NCBI RefSeq assembly: GCF_003837865.1
Contig: NZ_RQIS01000010.1
Span: forward strand, 124,001-188,000
DNA: 64,000 bases
Direction of reading: 5' to 3'
Source of the DNA: Paraburkholderia dinghuensis
Lineage (GTDB): Bacteria > Pseudomonadota > Gammaproteobacteria > Burkholderiales > Burkholderiaceae
The notes beneath the pieces were generated by a model. The model saw only the letters and a list, made by a program, of their open reading frames with translations. It made no database searches and had not been told where the DNA came from. Shown one piece after another: positions 1 to 7,324 of this stretch. Made by a program: the position numbers and the translations under genes. Numbering within the stretch: the stretch's first letter is position 1; each line of letters begins with the position of its first letter.

Positions 1-49
1 GCAGAGTCTTTTCATACAACTTTCGAACCGGCGCCGGAGGACTGCATCG

Positions 50-1087
50 ATGTCACAAGCTCTGAGCTTCCTCCCCGACAGCTTTGCCGAATATGAGGAT
101 CTCAAGTCGATCCTCGATGACGGCAGCCGCTGGTTCCAGATCCGCAGCGAGGGTGAGGTGGAAGTGCGCGGCCGTATGTTCGACCTGTTCGTCGCGAGCA
201 TTGGATCGAACGATCCGTCCGCGCCTGCCATCGGCTTTTTCGGTGGCATTCACGGACTCGAGCGCATTGGCTCGCAACTCGTGCTGGATTACATGCGCGC
301 GCTCGTGGACCGGCTCGCGTGGGACGAACTGCTCATGCGGCAGCTCGAATCGGTGCGGCTCGTGATGTTTCCTATCGTCAATCCCGGCGGCATGTGGCTC
401 GCCACACGCGCGAACCCGAGCGGCGTCGATCTGATGCGCAACGCGCCGCAGGACGCCGACGGTCACGTCCCGTTTCTCGCAGGCGGTCAGCGTCTCGGCC
501 GATGGCTCCCGTGGTATCGCGGGCATCGCGGCGAGCCGATGGAGATCGAGGCGGCGGCGCTACTGAGGATCGTCGAAGAGGAACTGACGCAGCGGCCGCT
601 CAGTTTCGCGCTCGACTGCCACTCGGGCTACGGCTGGGGCGACAGCATCTGGTTTCCGTATGCGCGCACGCATCAGCTCATGCGTCATCTACCCGAAATG
701 TACGTACTCAAGACGATGTTCGAGCACGCGCATCCGCATCACGGCTACACCTTCGAGCCACAGAGCCATCAATACCTGCTGCACGGCGATCTCTGGGACT
801 TCGCCTACGATCGCGCACCTACGCAAAATGCGTTCTTGCCGCTCACGCTCGAACTGGGCTCGTGGCTCTGGATCAAGAAAAATCCGCGGCAGATTTTCTT
901 GCGCCAGGGCATGTTCAATCCGTTGCTTCAGCATCGCACGGCGCGCGTGCTGCGGCGTCACACGAATCTGTTCGAGTTTCTCACGCGCGCCGCGTATTCC
1001 TCGTCGCATTGGCTGCCGCAAGGGCGGCCGCGGCAGCAGTTGCTGCACCGCGCGATCGAACATTGGTATCGCAAGTCCGACGTATGA
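50..1087 (+). CDS. M14-family zinc metallocarboxypeptidase-like protein
   Basis: 345 residues with the ligand set of M14 carboxypeptidases: HGLE (His68, Glu71) in place of the usual HxxE, a third histidine in DCHSG (His191) and a candidate general-base glutamate in LTLELG (Glu268). The NPGG...R...GVDLMRN stretch (about residues 111-131) matches the family substrate-binding region, where NPDG and NRN are usual. No signal peptide is seen, so the enzyme is probably cytoplasmic and acts on small peptides or amidated amino acids. A GGAGG box lies about 10 bases before the ATG. The stop codon overlaps the start of the next hydrolase gene (ATGA), so the two are probably translationally coupled. The substrate cannot be told from sequence. 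Confidence 0.85.
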   Translation: MSQALSFLPDSFAEYEDLKSILDDGSRWFQIRSEGEVEVRGRMFDLFVASIGSNDPSAPAIGFFGGIHGLERIGSQLVLDYMRALVDRLAWDELLMRQLESVRLVMFPIVNPGGMWLATRANPSGVDLMRNAPQDADGHVPFLAGGQRLGRWLPWYRGHRGEPMEIEAAALLRIVEEELTQRPLSFALDCHSGYGWGDSIWFPYARTHQLMRHLPEMYVLKTMFEHAHPHHGYTFEPQSHQYLLHGDLWDFAYDRAPTQNAFLPLTLELGSWLWIKKNPRQIFLRQGMFNPLLQHRTARVLRRHTNLFEFLTRAAYSSSHWLPQGRPRQQLLHRAIEHWYRKSDV

Positions 1088-1860
1088 GCACGTGGATTCT
1101 GCTGCGAGGCCTCACGCGGGAAACCCGGCACTGGGGACGGCTGCCGGTCCTGCTGCGCGAAGCGTCGCCTGCCGCGCGCGTGCTGATGCTCGACCTGCCG
1201 GGCAATGGAGCAAGCGCCGCGTTGAGCGCTCCGCTCTCGGTGGAAGACATGGTGACGTTCGTCAGGCGCGCTGCTTTGCAGCACGGTGCGCCGCCGCCGT
1301 ATCGCGTCCTCGCCATGTCGCTTGGAGGGATGGTGGCGACGGCGTGGGCGCAGGCTCATCCAGGCGAGGTGGAGCAGCTCGTGTTGATCAATACCAGCAT
1401 GCGCCCCTTCAATCACGCGTGGGAGCGGCTGCGTCCGCAACGATGGCTCGAACTCATTCGGCTTGCCATGTGCTGGCGCGACGCGCGTGCCGCGGAGACG
1501 GTGATTCACCGCATCACCTGCAACCGCCGCGACGCGTTCGATGCCGACCTCGCGGAATGGGTTGCGATTCGCGAAAACGCGCCGGTCAGCCGAGGGAATG
1601 CGGTCCGCCAACTCATCGCGGCGGCGCGATTTCGAGCTTTGTCGAGCCCGCCTGCCTGCCCGGTGTTGTTGCTGTCTTCGCAGCAGGACCGGCTCGTGAA
1701 CGCGGCATGCTCGGCGAGCCTTGCCACCGCATGGCGCGCACGCCATGCTCAGCAAGCCTCGGCGGGGCACGATCTGCCGCATGACGATCCTGACTGGATC
1801 TGCGCCATGGTCGCGAGCTGGCAGGCTGAACTGGCGGCGGATCCGGTGCGCAGCGCATGA
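1084..1860 (+). CDS. alpha/beta hydrolase
   Basis: 258 residues. The ATG at 1084 overlaps the stop of the preceding metallopeptidase gene. The fold is shown by LLRGLTRETRHWG near the N-terminus (oxyanion region), a nucleophile elbow AMSLGG (about residue 78; the first Gly of GxSxG is Ala), a late acid in SSQQDRLV and a catalytic His in AGHDLPHDD. This gives a complete Ser-Asp-His triad. There is no signal peptide. The reading frame stays open far upstream (to 319), but that part is antisense-like shadow of the metallopeptidase gene, so the overlapping ATG was chosen. The role is probably hydrolysis of a small ester or amide in the same pathway as the upstream peptidase, which is inference. 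Confidence 0.8.
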   Translation: MSTWILLRGLTRETRHWGRLPVLLREASPAARVLMLDLPGNGASAALSAPLSVEDMVTFVRRAALQHGAPPPYRVLAMSLGGMVATAWAQAHPGEVEQLVLINTSMRPFNHAWERLRPQRWLELIRLAMCWRDARAAETVIHRITCNRRDAFDADLAEWVAIRENAPVSRGNAVRQLIAAARFRALSSPPACPVLLLSSQQDRLVNAACSASLATAWRARHAQQASAGHDLPHDDPDWICAMVASWQAELAADPVRSA

Positions 1861-2526
1861 GTTCCGATATTTCGGATTATATGATTAATCCGGATAATGG
1901 TTATTAAACGTTGAGGGTGATTATATTTGCAATTATTGTGTGTCGGCGTACGTAGCTCCCTGGTGCCCGCTGTGACGTTTGTGTTAAATTTAATCGTAAG
2001 AAAATGTGTTGGGTTTGATGTTTATTTACGTGCGCTGCCGGTTAAAATAAAGGGACGACGCAGGACGGGTGAGGTCGTAAAAGATACGTTTTTGGATAAC
2101 TCGTGTTTTTGGCTGGGAGGTCCTGTTTATAAGGCTGTTCAGCCGCTTTCCCCGATGCACCAAGGGCGTGCAGATGAATATATACATTAATGATATTAAA
2201 CCTTGATGTAATTACTGATGTGGATCATGTAAAAAGAGAAACGTTTTTTGGTTGGTGATTTTAACGTCATATGAAAAATATAATTAATTGAATTTAAAGG
2301 GTTTTCCTGATTCATGTCGCGTGCCTGTGCGCGCGGTCCTGATTTGCATGTTTCACTTCTGAAACATAAACGGCAGTCGAAGTCCCAGGTAGCCCCGGCG
2401 ACCCGTGGCGAACATCGTTTTTCCCCGTAAATTCAATCACTTAAATGCATGGCATCGCCTATGCGTGGAGTCGCCCGGATTGGCGCAGTCCGGCCAAGCC
2501 GCCCCCTTCATCAATAGGAGGATCCC
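1861..2526. promoter_or_regulatory. A+T-rich leader upstream of the glycine-rich fibre genes
   Basis: About 660 bases with base composition unlike the rest of the window: single lines fall to roughly 28-35% G+C by hand count (1861-1920, 2221-2280). A dyad CGGATTA(1873-1879)/TAATCCG(1886-1892) lies directly after the hydrolase stop. An 87-codon open frame at 1927-2190 has no ribosome-binding site and no recognisable sequence, so I do not call it a gene. The stretch ends with a very strong AGGAGG box (about 2516-2521) before the ATG at 2527. A long A+T-rich leader is typical of H-NS-silenced, tightly regulated surface-structure genes; that role is inferred. Confidence 0.6.
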
Positions 2527-3750
2527 ATGCGAATGACAATACTGGCGACCGCTGCTGCCCTGGCCCTGGGTTTCAGCGGATACGCGATGGCAAATCCATG
2601 CAGTGGCAGCAGCGATTCATGCACTCAGGACGCGGTTGGTGGCTCGAACACGCTGACAAGCGAGGCATCTGCGACCCAGTCGGCGGGCACCGGTAGTAAC
2701 GCCAATGAAGTTGCGGGTAACGTCTGGCAAGACAGCGGCAACAGCACCAAGGTTGTGGCGCTAAGCCGGCTCGATGGCACCGTCTCCAACGTCGGCGTTT
2801 CGGGCATCGGCAATTACGCTTCCAACTCCGGTAGCGTGGCTGGCGGTCGTGGCGGCCGTGGCGGTACGGGCTTTGGCGGCATTGGCTTAGGTGGTAACGG
2901 CGGTAAGGGCGGCGCAGGCGGTTCCGGTGGTTCAGGCGGCAGCGCGTCGATTGGCAACGCTTCGGCTGGCGACGCGACGATCGGCGATGCTACGGCCGGC
3001 GACGGCAACGCTGGCAATGGCGGCAAAGGCGGTTCCGCGCACGCAGGCGGCACGCAGGGCGGCAGTGGTACCGGTGGTGGCGGGTCTGCCGCAGGCGGTA
3101 GCGCAGCGCTGGGCGGCCTTGCTGCAGGCGCTGGCGGGACCAACGGCGGTGCCGGCGGCAGCGGTGGTTCTGGCGGAAGCGGCGGAGCCGGCGGCAACGC
3201 GAGTGGCGGCACGGTAGCAACGGTCACGTCGAGTGGTGGTGGCGCGGGCGCTGCAGGCGGAGCTGGCGCTGGCGGTGGCGGTACGGGCGGTGCTGGAAGC
3301 GGCACGGGCGGCGCGGCGACTACTGGCGCGGCTACCGGTACCGGCGGTGCAGGTACGGGTACCGGAGGCAATGGTGCCGCGGCGACGTCTACGGCTGGTG
3401 TCGGCGGAGCCGGCGGCACGGGTACGGGCGGAAGCGCAACCAACGGTTCAGCGACTACCACGGCCTCGAACGGCGCGGCAACGGCAGGCGGCGGTGCTGG
3501 CGGTGCAGGTGGTGGTGCTGGCGGCATGGGTGGCACGGGCACGGGTGGCGTGGGCAATGGCGCAGCGGGCGGAGCAGGTGGAGCAGGCGGTACCGTCACA
3601 GTCGATGCCGGCACGTTCAACATGTCCAACACCATGACGGGCGCTGCGCAATCGGCAGCGGGCATCGTGGTGATGAGCCAGAACAGCGGCGCAGCTTCGC
3701 TCGTGCAACAGGCTGTTACGGTGCAGGCGAATCTGACTGTTGGCCACTAG
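2527..3750 (+). CDS. Glycine-rich exported protein 1, candidate Fap-like amyloid/fibre subunit
   Basis: 407 residues. A Sec signal peptide ends near ANPCSG, and the mature N-terminus carries a Cys-x6-Cys pair. About 80 Ser/Thr/Asn-rich residues follow, including SNANEVAGN and LDGTVSNVGV. Residues about 105-355 are low-complexity GG-x repeats. The C-terminal 50 residues are again complex (MSNTM..AAQSAAGI...SQNS...QQAVTVQANLTVGH). This resembles FapB/FapC subunits, where N/Q-rich amyloid repeats flank a Gly/Ala/Ser linker, but the linker here is far more glycine-rich. It is the first gene of a tandem pair, 16 bases before its paralogue. Polyglycine II-type packing of the repeat is possible. Cell-surface fibre function is inferred from the neighbouring C39 peptidase and FapF-like protein. 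Confidence 0.8.
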   Translation: MRMTILATAAALALGFSGYAMANPCSGSSDSCTQDAVGGSNTLTSEASATQSAGTGSNANEVAGNVWQDSGNSTKVVALSRLDGTVSNVGVSGIGNYASNSGSVAGGRGGRGGTGFGGIGLGGNGGKGGAGGSGGSGGSASIGNASAGDATIGDATAGDGNAGNGGKGGSAHAGGTQGGSGTGGGGSAAGGSAALGGLAAGAGGTNGGAGGSGGSGGSGGAGGNASGGTVATVTSSGGGAGAAGGAGAGGGGTGGAGSGTGGAATTGAATGTGGAGTGTGGNGAAATSTAGVGGAGGTGTGGSATNGSATTTASNGAATAGGGAGGAGGGAGGMGGTGTGGVGNGAAGGAGGAGGTVTVDAGTFNMSNTMTGAAQSAAGIVVMSQNSGAASLVQQAVTVQANLTVGH

Positions 3751-3766
3751 CCATCGGGAGGCTCTT

Positions 3767-5011
3767 ATGCAACGAACTCTGATGGCGGCAGCTGCAGCGC
3801 TGGCATTAGGCTTCAGCAGCTATGCAATGGCCAACCCGTGCAGCGGTAACAAGGACTCCTGCGATCAGACCGCGGTGGGCGGTTCCAATGCCGCGACGGT
3901 CTCTGCGTCCGCGAACCAGACGAGCACGACGTCAGGCAGCAATGCCAACGAAGTGGCCAGCGGTGCAAGTGTCACTCAGGACTCCTTTAACAGCAGTACG
4001 GCAGTAGCTGCGAGCAAGCTGAACGGCACGGTCAGCTACCTCGGTGTCACGCACATTGGCAACGTTGCCTCCAACACAGGCAGCGTCGCTGGTGGTAACG
4101 GCGGCTCAGGTGGCACGGGCTTCGGTGGCATCGGTATCGGCGGCAAAGGCGGCAAACCTGGCAGTAGTGGCAGCGGTGGCGACGGCGGTACGGCCACGGT
4201 TGGCAATGCCACTGCCGGCGATGCCTCGGTCGGCAACGCCACGGCTGGTAACGGCAATGGTGGCGCCGGCGCTGCTGGCGGTTCCGCGTCTGCAGGCGGT
4301 ACGCAGGGCGGAAGCGGTCACGGCACGGGCGGTGGCGCGCTTGCTCTCAGCGGGGCTGCGGGTGGTCTCGCGGTCGGCCTCGGCGGTAGCAACAAAGGTG
4401 GTGGCGGAAACGGCGGAAGCGGCGGGAGTGGCGGTGACGGTGGTGTAGCGACCGTTACCGGCACCGGCCCCGGCGTTGCCACGGTCTCGACGTCGCCAGG
4501 CGGCAATGGTGGTACTGGTTCAGCGGGCGGCACGGGTGCTGGGACGGCAGGCGCCGCCACAGCCACGGGCGGCACGGCGACGACCGGCACAACCACGGCC
4601 ACTGGTGGGGCGGGCAGCGGCACCGGCGGTAATGGCGGTACGGCATCCGCCACTGCTGGCAACGGTGGTGCAGGCGGTATGGGCACCGGCGCTAGCGGTA
4701 GCAATGGTTCAGTGTCGACGAGTGCGAGCAACGGCAATGCAACCGGAGGGGGAGGTGGAGCCGGTGCAGCAGGCGTTGCAGGTGCGACGGGTGGCGCCGG
4801 CGACGGCGGCACGGGCTCGGGCGGAGCAGGTGGTGCGGGTGGAGCAGGCGGCAACGCGACGGTCAACGCGGGTACGTTCGATATGAGCAACACGATGACG
4901 GCAGCAGCACAGTCGGCAGCGGGCATTTCGATCATGACCCAGAACAGCGCAGCTGCAGCACTCACGCAACAGACGGTCACCGTTCAGGCCAACCTGACCG
5001 TGGGCCACTGA
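3767..5011 (+). CDS. Glycine-rich exported protein 2, paralogue of the preceding gene
   Basis: 414 residues, starting at the ATG that follows GGGAGG; an upstream in-frame ATG at 3740 lies inside the previous gene and is rejected. It has the same plan as its neighbour: signal peptide ending ANPCSG, Cys-x6-Cys, a SNANEVAS segment, a repeat-like LNGTVSYLGVTHIGNVASN block, about 240 residues of GG-x repeats, and a nearly identical C-terminus ending TVQANLTVGH. The two genes clearly arose by tandem duplication. By analogy with FapB/FapC one may nucleate and the other form the bulk of a fibre; which is which cannot be read here. Simple-sequence coding of this kind is prone to slippage and recombination. 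Confidence 0.8.
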   Translation: MQRTLMAAAAALALGFSSYAMANPCSGNKDSCDQTAVGGSNAATVSASANQTSTTSGSNANEVASGASVTQDSFNSSTAVAASKLNGTVSYLGVTHIGNVASNTGSVAGGNGGSGGTGFGGIGIGGKGGKPGSSGSGGDGGTATVGNATAGDASVGNATAGNGNGGAGAAGGSASAGGTQGGSGHGTGGGALALSGAAGGLAVGLGGSNKGGGGNGGSGGSGGDGGVATVTGTGPGVATVSTSPGGNGGTGSAGGTGAGTAGAATATGGTATTGTTTATGGAGSGTGGNGGTASATAGNGGAGGMGTGASGSNGSVSTSASNGNATGGGGGAGAAGVAGATGGAGDGGTGSGGAGGAGGAGGNATVNAGTFDMSNTMTAAAQSAAGISIMTQNSAAAALTQQTVTVQANLTVGH

Positions 5012-5046
5012 GCCGTTTTTGTCGTGCATGAATGCCGGGGGATCCT

Positions 5047-5076
5047 CCGCGGGGCGTGCGCCAGTGCGCCCCGCGG
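5047..5076. terminator. Hairpin between the subunit genes and the export genes
   Basis: Perfect 10-bp inverted repeat CCGCGGGGCG (5047-5056) / CGCCCCGCGG (5067-5076) in the 188-base gap after the second glycine-rich gene. No T-run follows, so it may be an attenuator or an mRNA-stabilising hairpin rather than a full terminator. It would let the subunit mRNA accumulate above the downstream processing genes. Confidence 0.5.
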
Positions 5077-5199
5077 CTATCACACCGAGGTCCAGCGGAT
5101 AGTTCGTTTCATCGATTCGCTTTTGCCCGACCGAGGTCCCGAACACGCCGTTTTTGCGCCCATCCAGGAACGCGGCGCACATAGGCAAAGGAGACGCCC

Positions 5200-5721
5200 A
5201 TGCAAGCGCGAAGGAGCATTTCGCTGCTGTTAGCATCAACCGTGACGGCACTGCTCGGTGTGAGCGCTTATGCGGACGACGATCCGCAGACGAGCACCGC
5301 GCAAACCGTTGCAACGGATACCGGGGCGACATCCGCGGCGCCAGATTCCGCGGTCACGCCCAAGGTGCCCGATACGCAAGCCGGAGTGACGACGCCCGAT
5401 AGCGACGCGGCGACGCCCGCAAGCGGTACGAGCGGCACAAGCGGCACGACGGCCGCAGCCCCGCCGGTGAACGACGTTTTTGGTGTGGCGATGACGTCCG
5501 ATCAGCTCGACCAGCAGCGCGGCGGCGATGCTTTGGTCGGTCAGAATTTCTTGACGGGTGACGTTGCGAATAACGTTGCATCGCGAGTCCAGACGGGTTC
5601 CAACACGATTACCGACGGCTCGTTCTCGGGTGCCAGCGGACTGCCAACCGTGATCCAGAATACCGGCGCGAATGTGCTGATCCAGAACGCGACGGTGCTC
5701 AACGTGCACTTCGGGAACTGA
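5200..5721 (+). CDS. Exported protein with double-glycine-type RGG motif, Fap-locus accessory
   Basis: 173 residues, with AGGAG six bases before the ATG. The signal peptide ends near SAYA. A disordered Thr/Ala/Asp/Ser-rich region spans residues 27-90. It is followed by MTSDQLDQQRGG, with the GG at 108-109, and a C-terminal domain ending SGLPTVIQNTGANVLIQN..LNVHFG. The QNTGAN..IQ pattern recalls the QN-rich ends of the glycine-rich proteins and of Fap accessory proteins. The RGG motif is shared with the 281-residue protein two genes on. Met at -12 and Leu at -7 relative to GG fit a double-glycine leader, as expected of a C39-peptidase substrate. The peptidase gene starts 4 bases after this stop. 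Exact role unknown. Confidence 0.75.
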   Translation: MQARRSISLLLASTVTALLGVSAYADDDPQTSTAQTVATDTGATSAAPDSAVTPKVPDTQAGVTTPDSDAATPASGTSGTSGTTAAAPPVNDVFGVAMTSDQLDQQRGGDALVGQNFLTGDVANNVASRVQTGSNTITDGSFSGASGLPTVIQNTGANVLIQNATVLNVHFGN

Positions 5722-5725
5722 GGTC

Positions 5726-6412
5726 ATGAAGTCCGTCGCTGTCATCGTTGCGCTGGCGGGCGGCCTCGCCGCGTCGGCGGCGCTGGCCGATCCCATCGAT
5801 GTCACCGATCCGTCCGGCGGGTATTACGCGTTGCACGTGACGAGTCTGAAAGAAGCCCGGTTCAAGCGGACCATCAGACAGCAATTCGACTTCAGTTGCG
5901 GCTCGGCCGCGGTGGCGACGCTGCTGACTTATCAGTACGACTATCCAGTCTCCGAGCAGAAGGCCTTCGTCGACATGTTCCAGAATGGGGATCAGGCGAA
6001 GATCCGTCGCGAAGGCTTTTCCCTCCTTGATATACGCAACTTTCTCGCGTCGCTCGGTTTTCAGGCCGATGGCTACGAGGTGCCGCTCGAAAAACTCGAG
6101 CAGACCCATACTCCCGCGATCGTCCTGATCGTCGAGCATGGCTATCACCACTTCGTGGTCATCAGGGGCTTGCGCAATGGGCGCGTGCTGATCGGCGATC
6201 CGGCGACGGGGACACGGGCCATGTCGCGGGAGAGTTTCGAGGAGAAGTGGCAGGACCGTGTGGTGTTCGTCATTCACAACAAGCCTCAATTGGCCAGATT
6301 CAACGATGAGCGTGACTGGCATATCGCGCCGGACGCGCCGCTTTACACCGGCATTTCGCGCAGCGGCCTGTTTAGTGTCGTGGTGCCGAAGCTCGGTCCA
6401 GGTGAATTCTGA
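5726..6412 (+). CDS. fapD: Sec-exported C39-type cysteine peptidase (FapD-like)
   Basis: 228 residues. The signal peptide ends near ALA-DPIDV (about residue 21), so the peptidase is periplasmic, unlike the C39 domains fused to bacteriocin ABC exporters. The catalytic set is present: Gln52-x5-Cys58 (QQFDFSCGS), His142 (HHFVVI) and Asp158 (GDPATG). FapD of the Pseudomonas Fap operon is also a C39-like protein of about this length. The gene lies in a tight operon, 4 bases after the upstream RGG protein and 5 bases before the downstream one; both carry an internal double-glycine-like motif and are its best candidate substrates. The symbol is given by analogy and is less certain than the family assignment. 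Confidence 0.85.
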   Translation: MKSVAVIVALAGGLAASAALADPIDVTDPSGGYYALHVTSLKEARFKRTIRQQFDFSCGSAAVATLLTYQYDYPVSEQKAFVDMFQNGDQAKIRREGFSLLDIRNFLASLGFQADGYEVPLEKLEQTHTPAIVLIVEHGYHHFVVIRGLRNGRVLIGDPATGTRAMSRESFEEKWQDRVVFVIHNKPQLARFNDERDWHIAPDAPLYTGISRSGLFSVVVPKLGPGEF

Positions 6413-6417
6413 GGACG

Positions 6418-7263
6418 ATGATGAAACCTCAACCTTTAAAGCTCGCTGGCATGGTTGTCCTGGTGTTCGGCGGGGTAACGTCAGTCGGTGTGGGCGCGAT
6501 CGAGCAGGACACGCCCACCGTAACCGTGGGAATCGTGATGACGCCCGACGATGCGCTCGCCACGCCGGCTCCGATGTCCGCGGATTCCGCGATTGATGGC
6601 GTGCCGCTAAAGGACGCCGCATCGCACGACGACGATGTCGTTGCCGCCGAGCCGCAACCGGAGCCGCAACCGCAACCGGAGCACACCGCCGATCCGCTCA
6701 GCGCAATTGCGCCTCTCGATCTTGATGCTGTACCCGTCACTGAGCCCGTGTTGTCCGCGGCCCCGATTGCCATGCCTCCGCGAATCGAGGACGCAACGGT
6801 CGCCGCACCGGACACGGATGCTGCCAACGGCGATCCCAACTGGCCGCCTCCCGGAACCATTGCCTTGACGTCCGAACGACTGGACACCATGCGCGGCGGC
6901 TTCGACCTGCCGACAGGGTTGAAGGTGTCGTTCGGCATCCAGCAGGTAGCGTTCGTCAACGGCAACATGGTGACGTCAACCAACTTCAACATTCCCGATA
7001 TCAGCGCAATGACGGCGCAGCAGGCGCAGGCCCTGGCATCGGCGAATACGAGCGGCCTCGTGCAGGTCGGGCATGGCAACACGGTGCAGCCTGGCGCGTT
7101 GCCAGGGCTGACTGGCGGCGTGATCCAGAACACGCTCAGCAACCAGCAGATCCAGGCGCTGACGACGATCAACACTACGGTCAACTCGCTGGGCGCGTTC
7201 AAGACGTTCAATGTCGGCTCGACGATCAACAGCGCGTTGATCAATGCAGTGCGCCCCCGTTAG
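6418..7263 (+). CDS. Exported RGG-motif protein, FapE-like accessory of the fibre locus
   Basis: 281 residues. The second ATG, at 6421, is also possible and better spaced from GAGG. The signal peptide spans about residues 1-27. A disordered, Pro/Ala/Glu-rich region with PQPEPQ repeats runs to residue 140, then LTSERLDTMRGG with GG at 160-161 (Leu150, Leu155 and Met158 fall at -12, -7 and -4, as in double-glycine leaders). The C-terminal domain begins FDLPTGLKVSFGIQQ and contains GGVIQNTLSNQQIQ. Position after the C39 gene and size match FapE of Pseudomonas, but identity by sequence is not claimed. Cleavage after GG would release a C-terminal domain of about 120 residues. Confidence 0.75.
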   Translation: MMKPQPLKLAGMVVLVFGGVTSVGVGAIEQDTPTVTVGIVMTPDDALATPAPMSADSAIDGVPLKDAASHDDDVVAAEPQPEPQPQPEHTADPLSAIAPLDLDAVPVTEPVLSAAPIAMPPRIEDATVAAPDTDAANGDPNWPPPGTIALTSERLDTMRGGFDLPTGLKVSFGIQQVAFVNGNMVTSTNFNIPDISAMTAQQAQALASANTSGLVQVGHGNTVQPGALPGLTGGVIQNTLSNQQIQALTTINTTVNSLGAFKTFNVGSTINSALINAVRPR

Positions 7264-7282
7264 TGCTCGGGGGCGTACTGCA
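7245..7282. terminator. Strong hairpin between convergent fibre-operon genes
   Basis: A 15-bp stem, 7245-7259 with 7268-7282, with one G-U pair and an 8-base loop. It includes the last codons and stop of the 281-residue protein gene. No T-run. It sits between the operon and the oppositely oriented fapF-like gene and probably ends transcription from one or both sides. Confidence 0.6.
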
Positions 7283-7324
7283 GTATTGAGGTTCGCTGGT
7301 GGAGGCGGGGCGCTTGCTGCCGTT

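Noticed and set aside
319..1083. N-terminal extension of the alpha/beta hydrolase frame
   Set aside because: Overlaps the metallopeptidase in another frame; Arg/Ala-rich shadow sequence. The ATGA-overlapping start gives the normal fold.
1927..2190. 87-codon frame in the A+T-rich leader
   Set aside because: No ribosome-binding site and no recognisable protein features; kept only as a note on the leader.
2814..3665. Long minus-strand Pro/Ala-rich frame opposite the first glycine-rich gene
   Set aside because: It is the antisense of GGN glycine codons (NCC = Pro/Ala/Thr/Ser); no start site, and the plus-strand gene is well supported.
2850..4860. Short repeated units that could suggest CRISPR or a satellite array
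   Set aside because: They are in-frame codon-level GG-x repeats of coding sequence, with no constant repeat/spacer length.
4318..4980. Minus-strand Pro/Val/Ala-rich frame opposite the second glycine-rich gene
   Set aside because: Same antisense effect of the glycine repeat.
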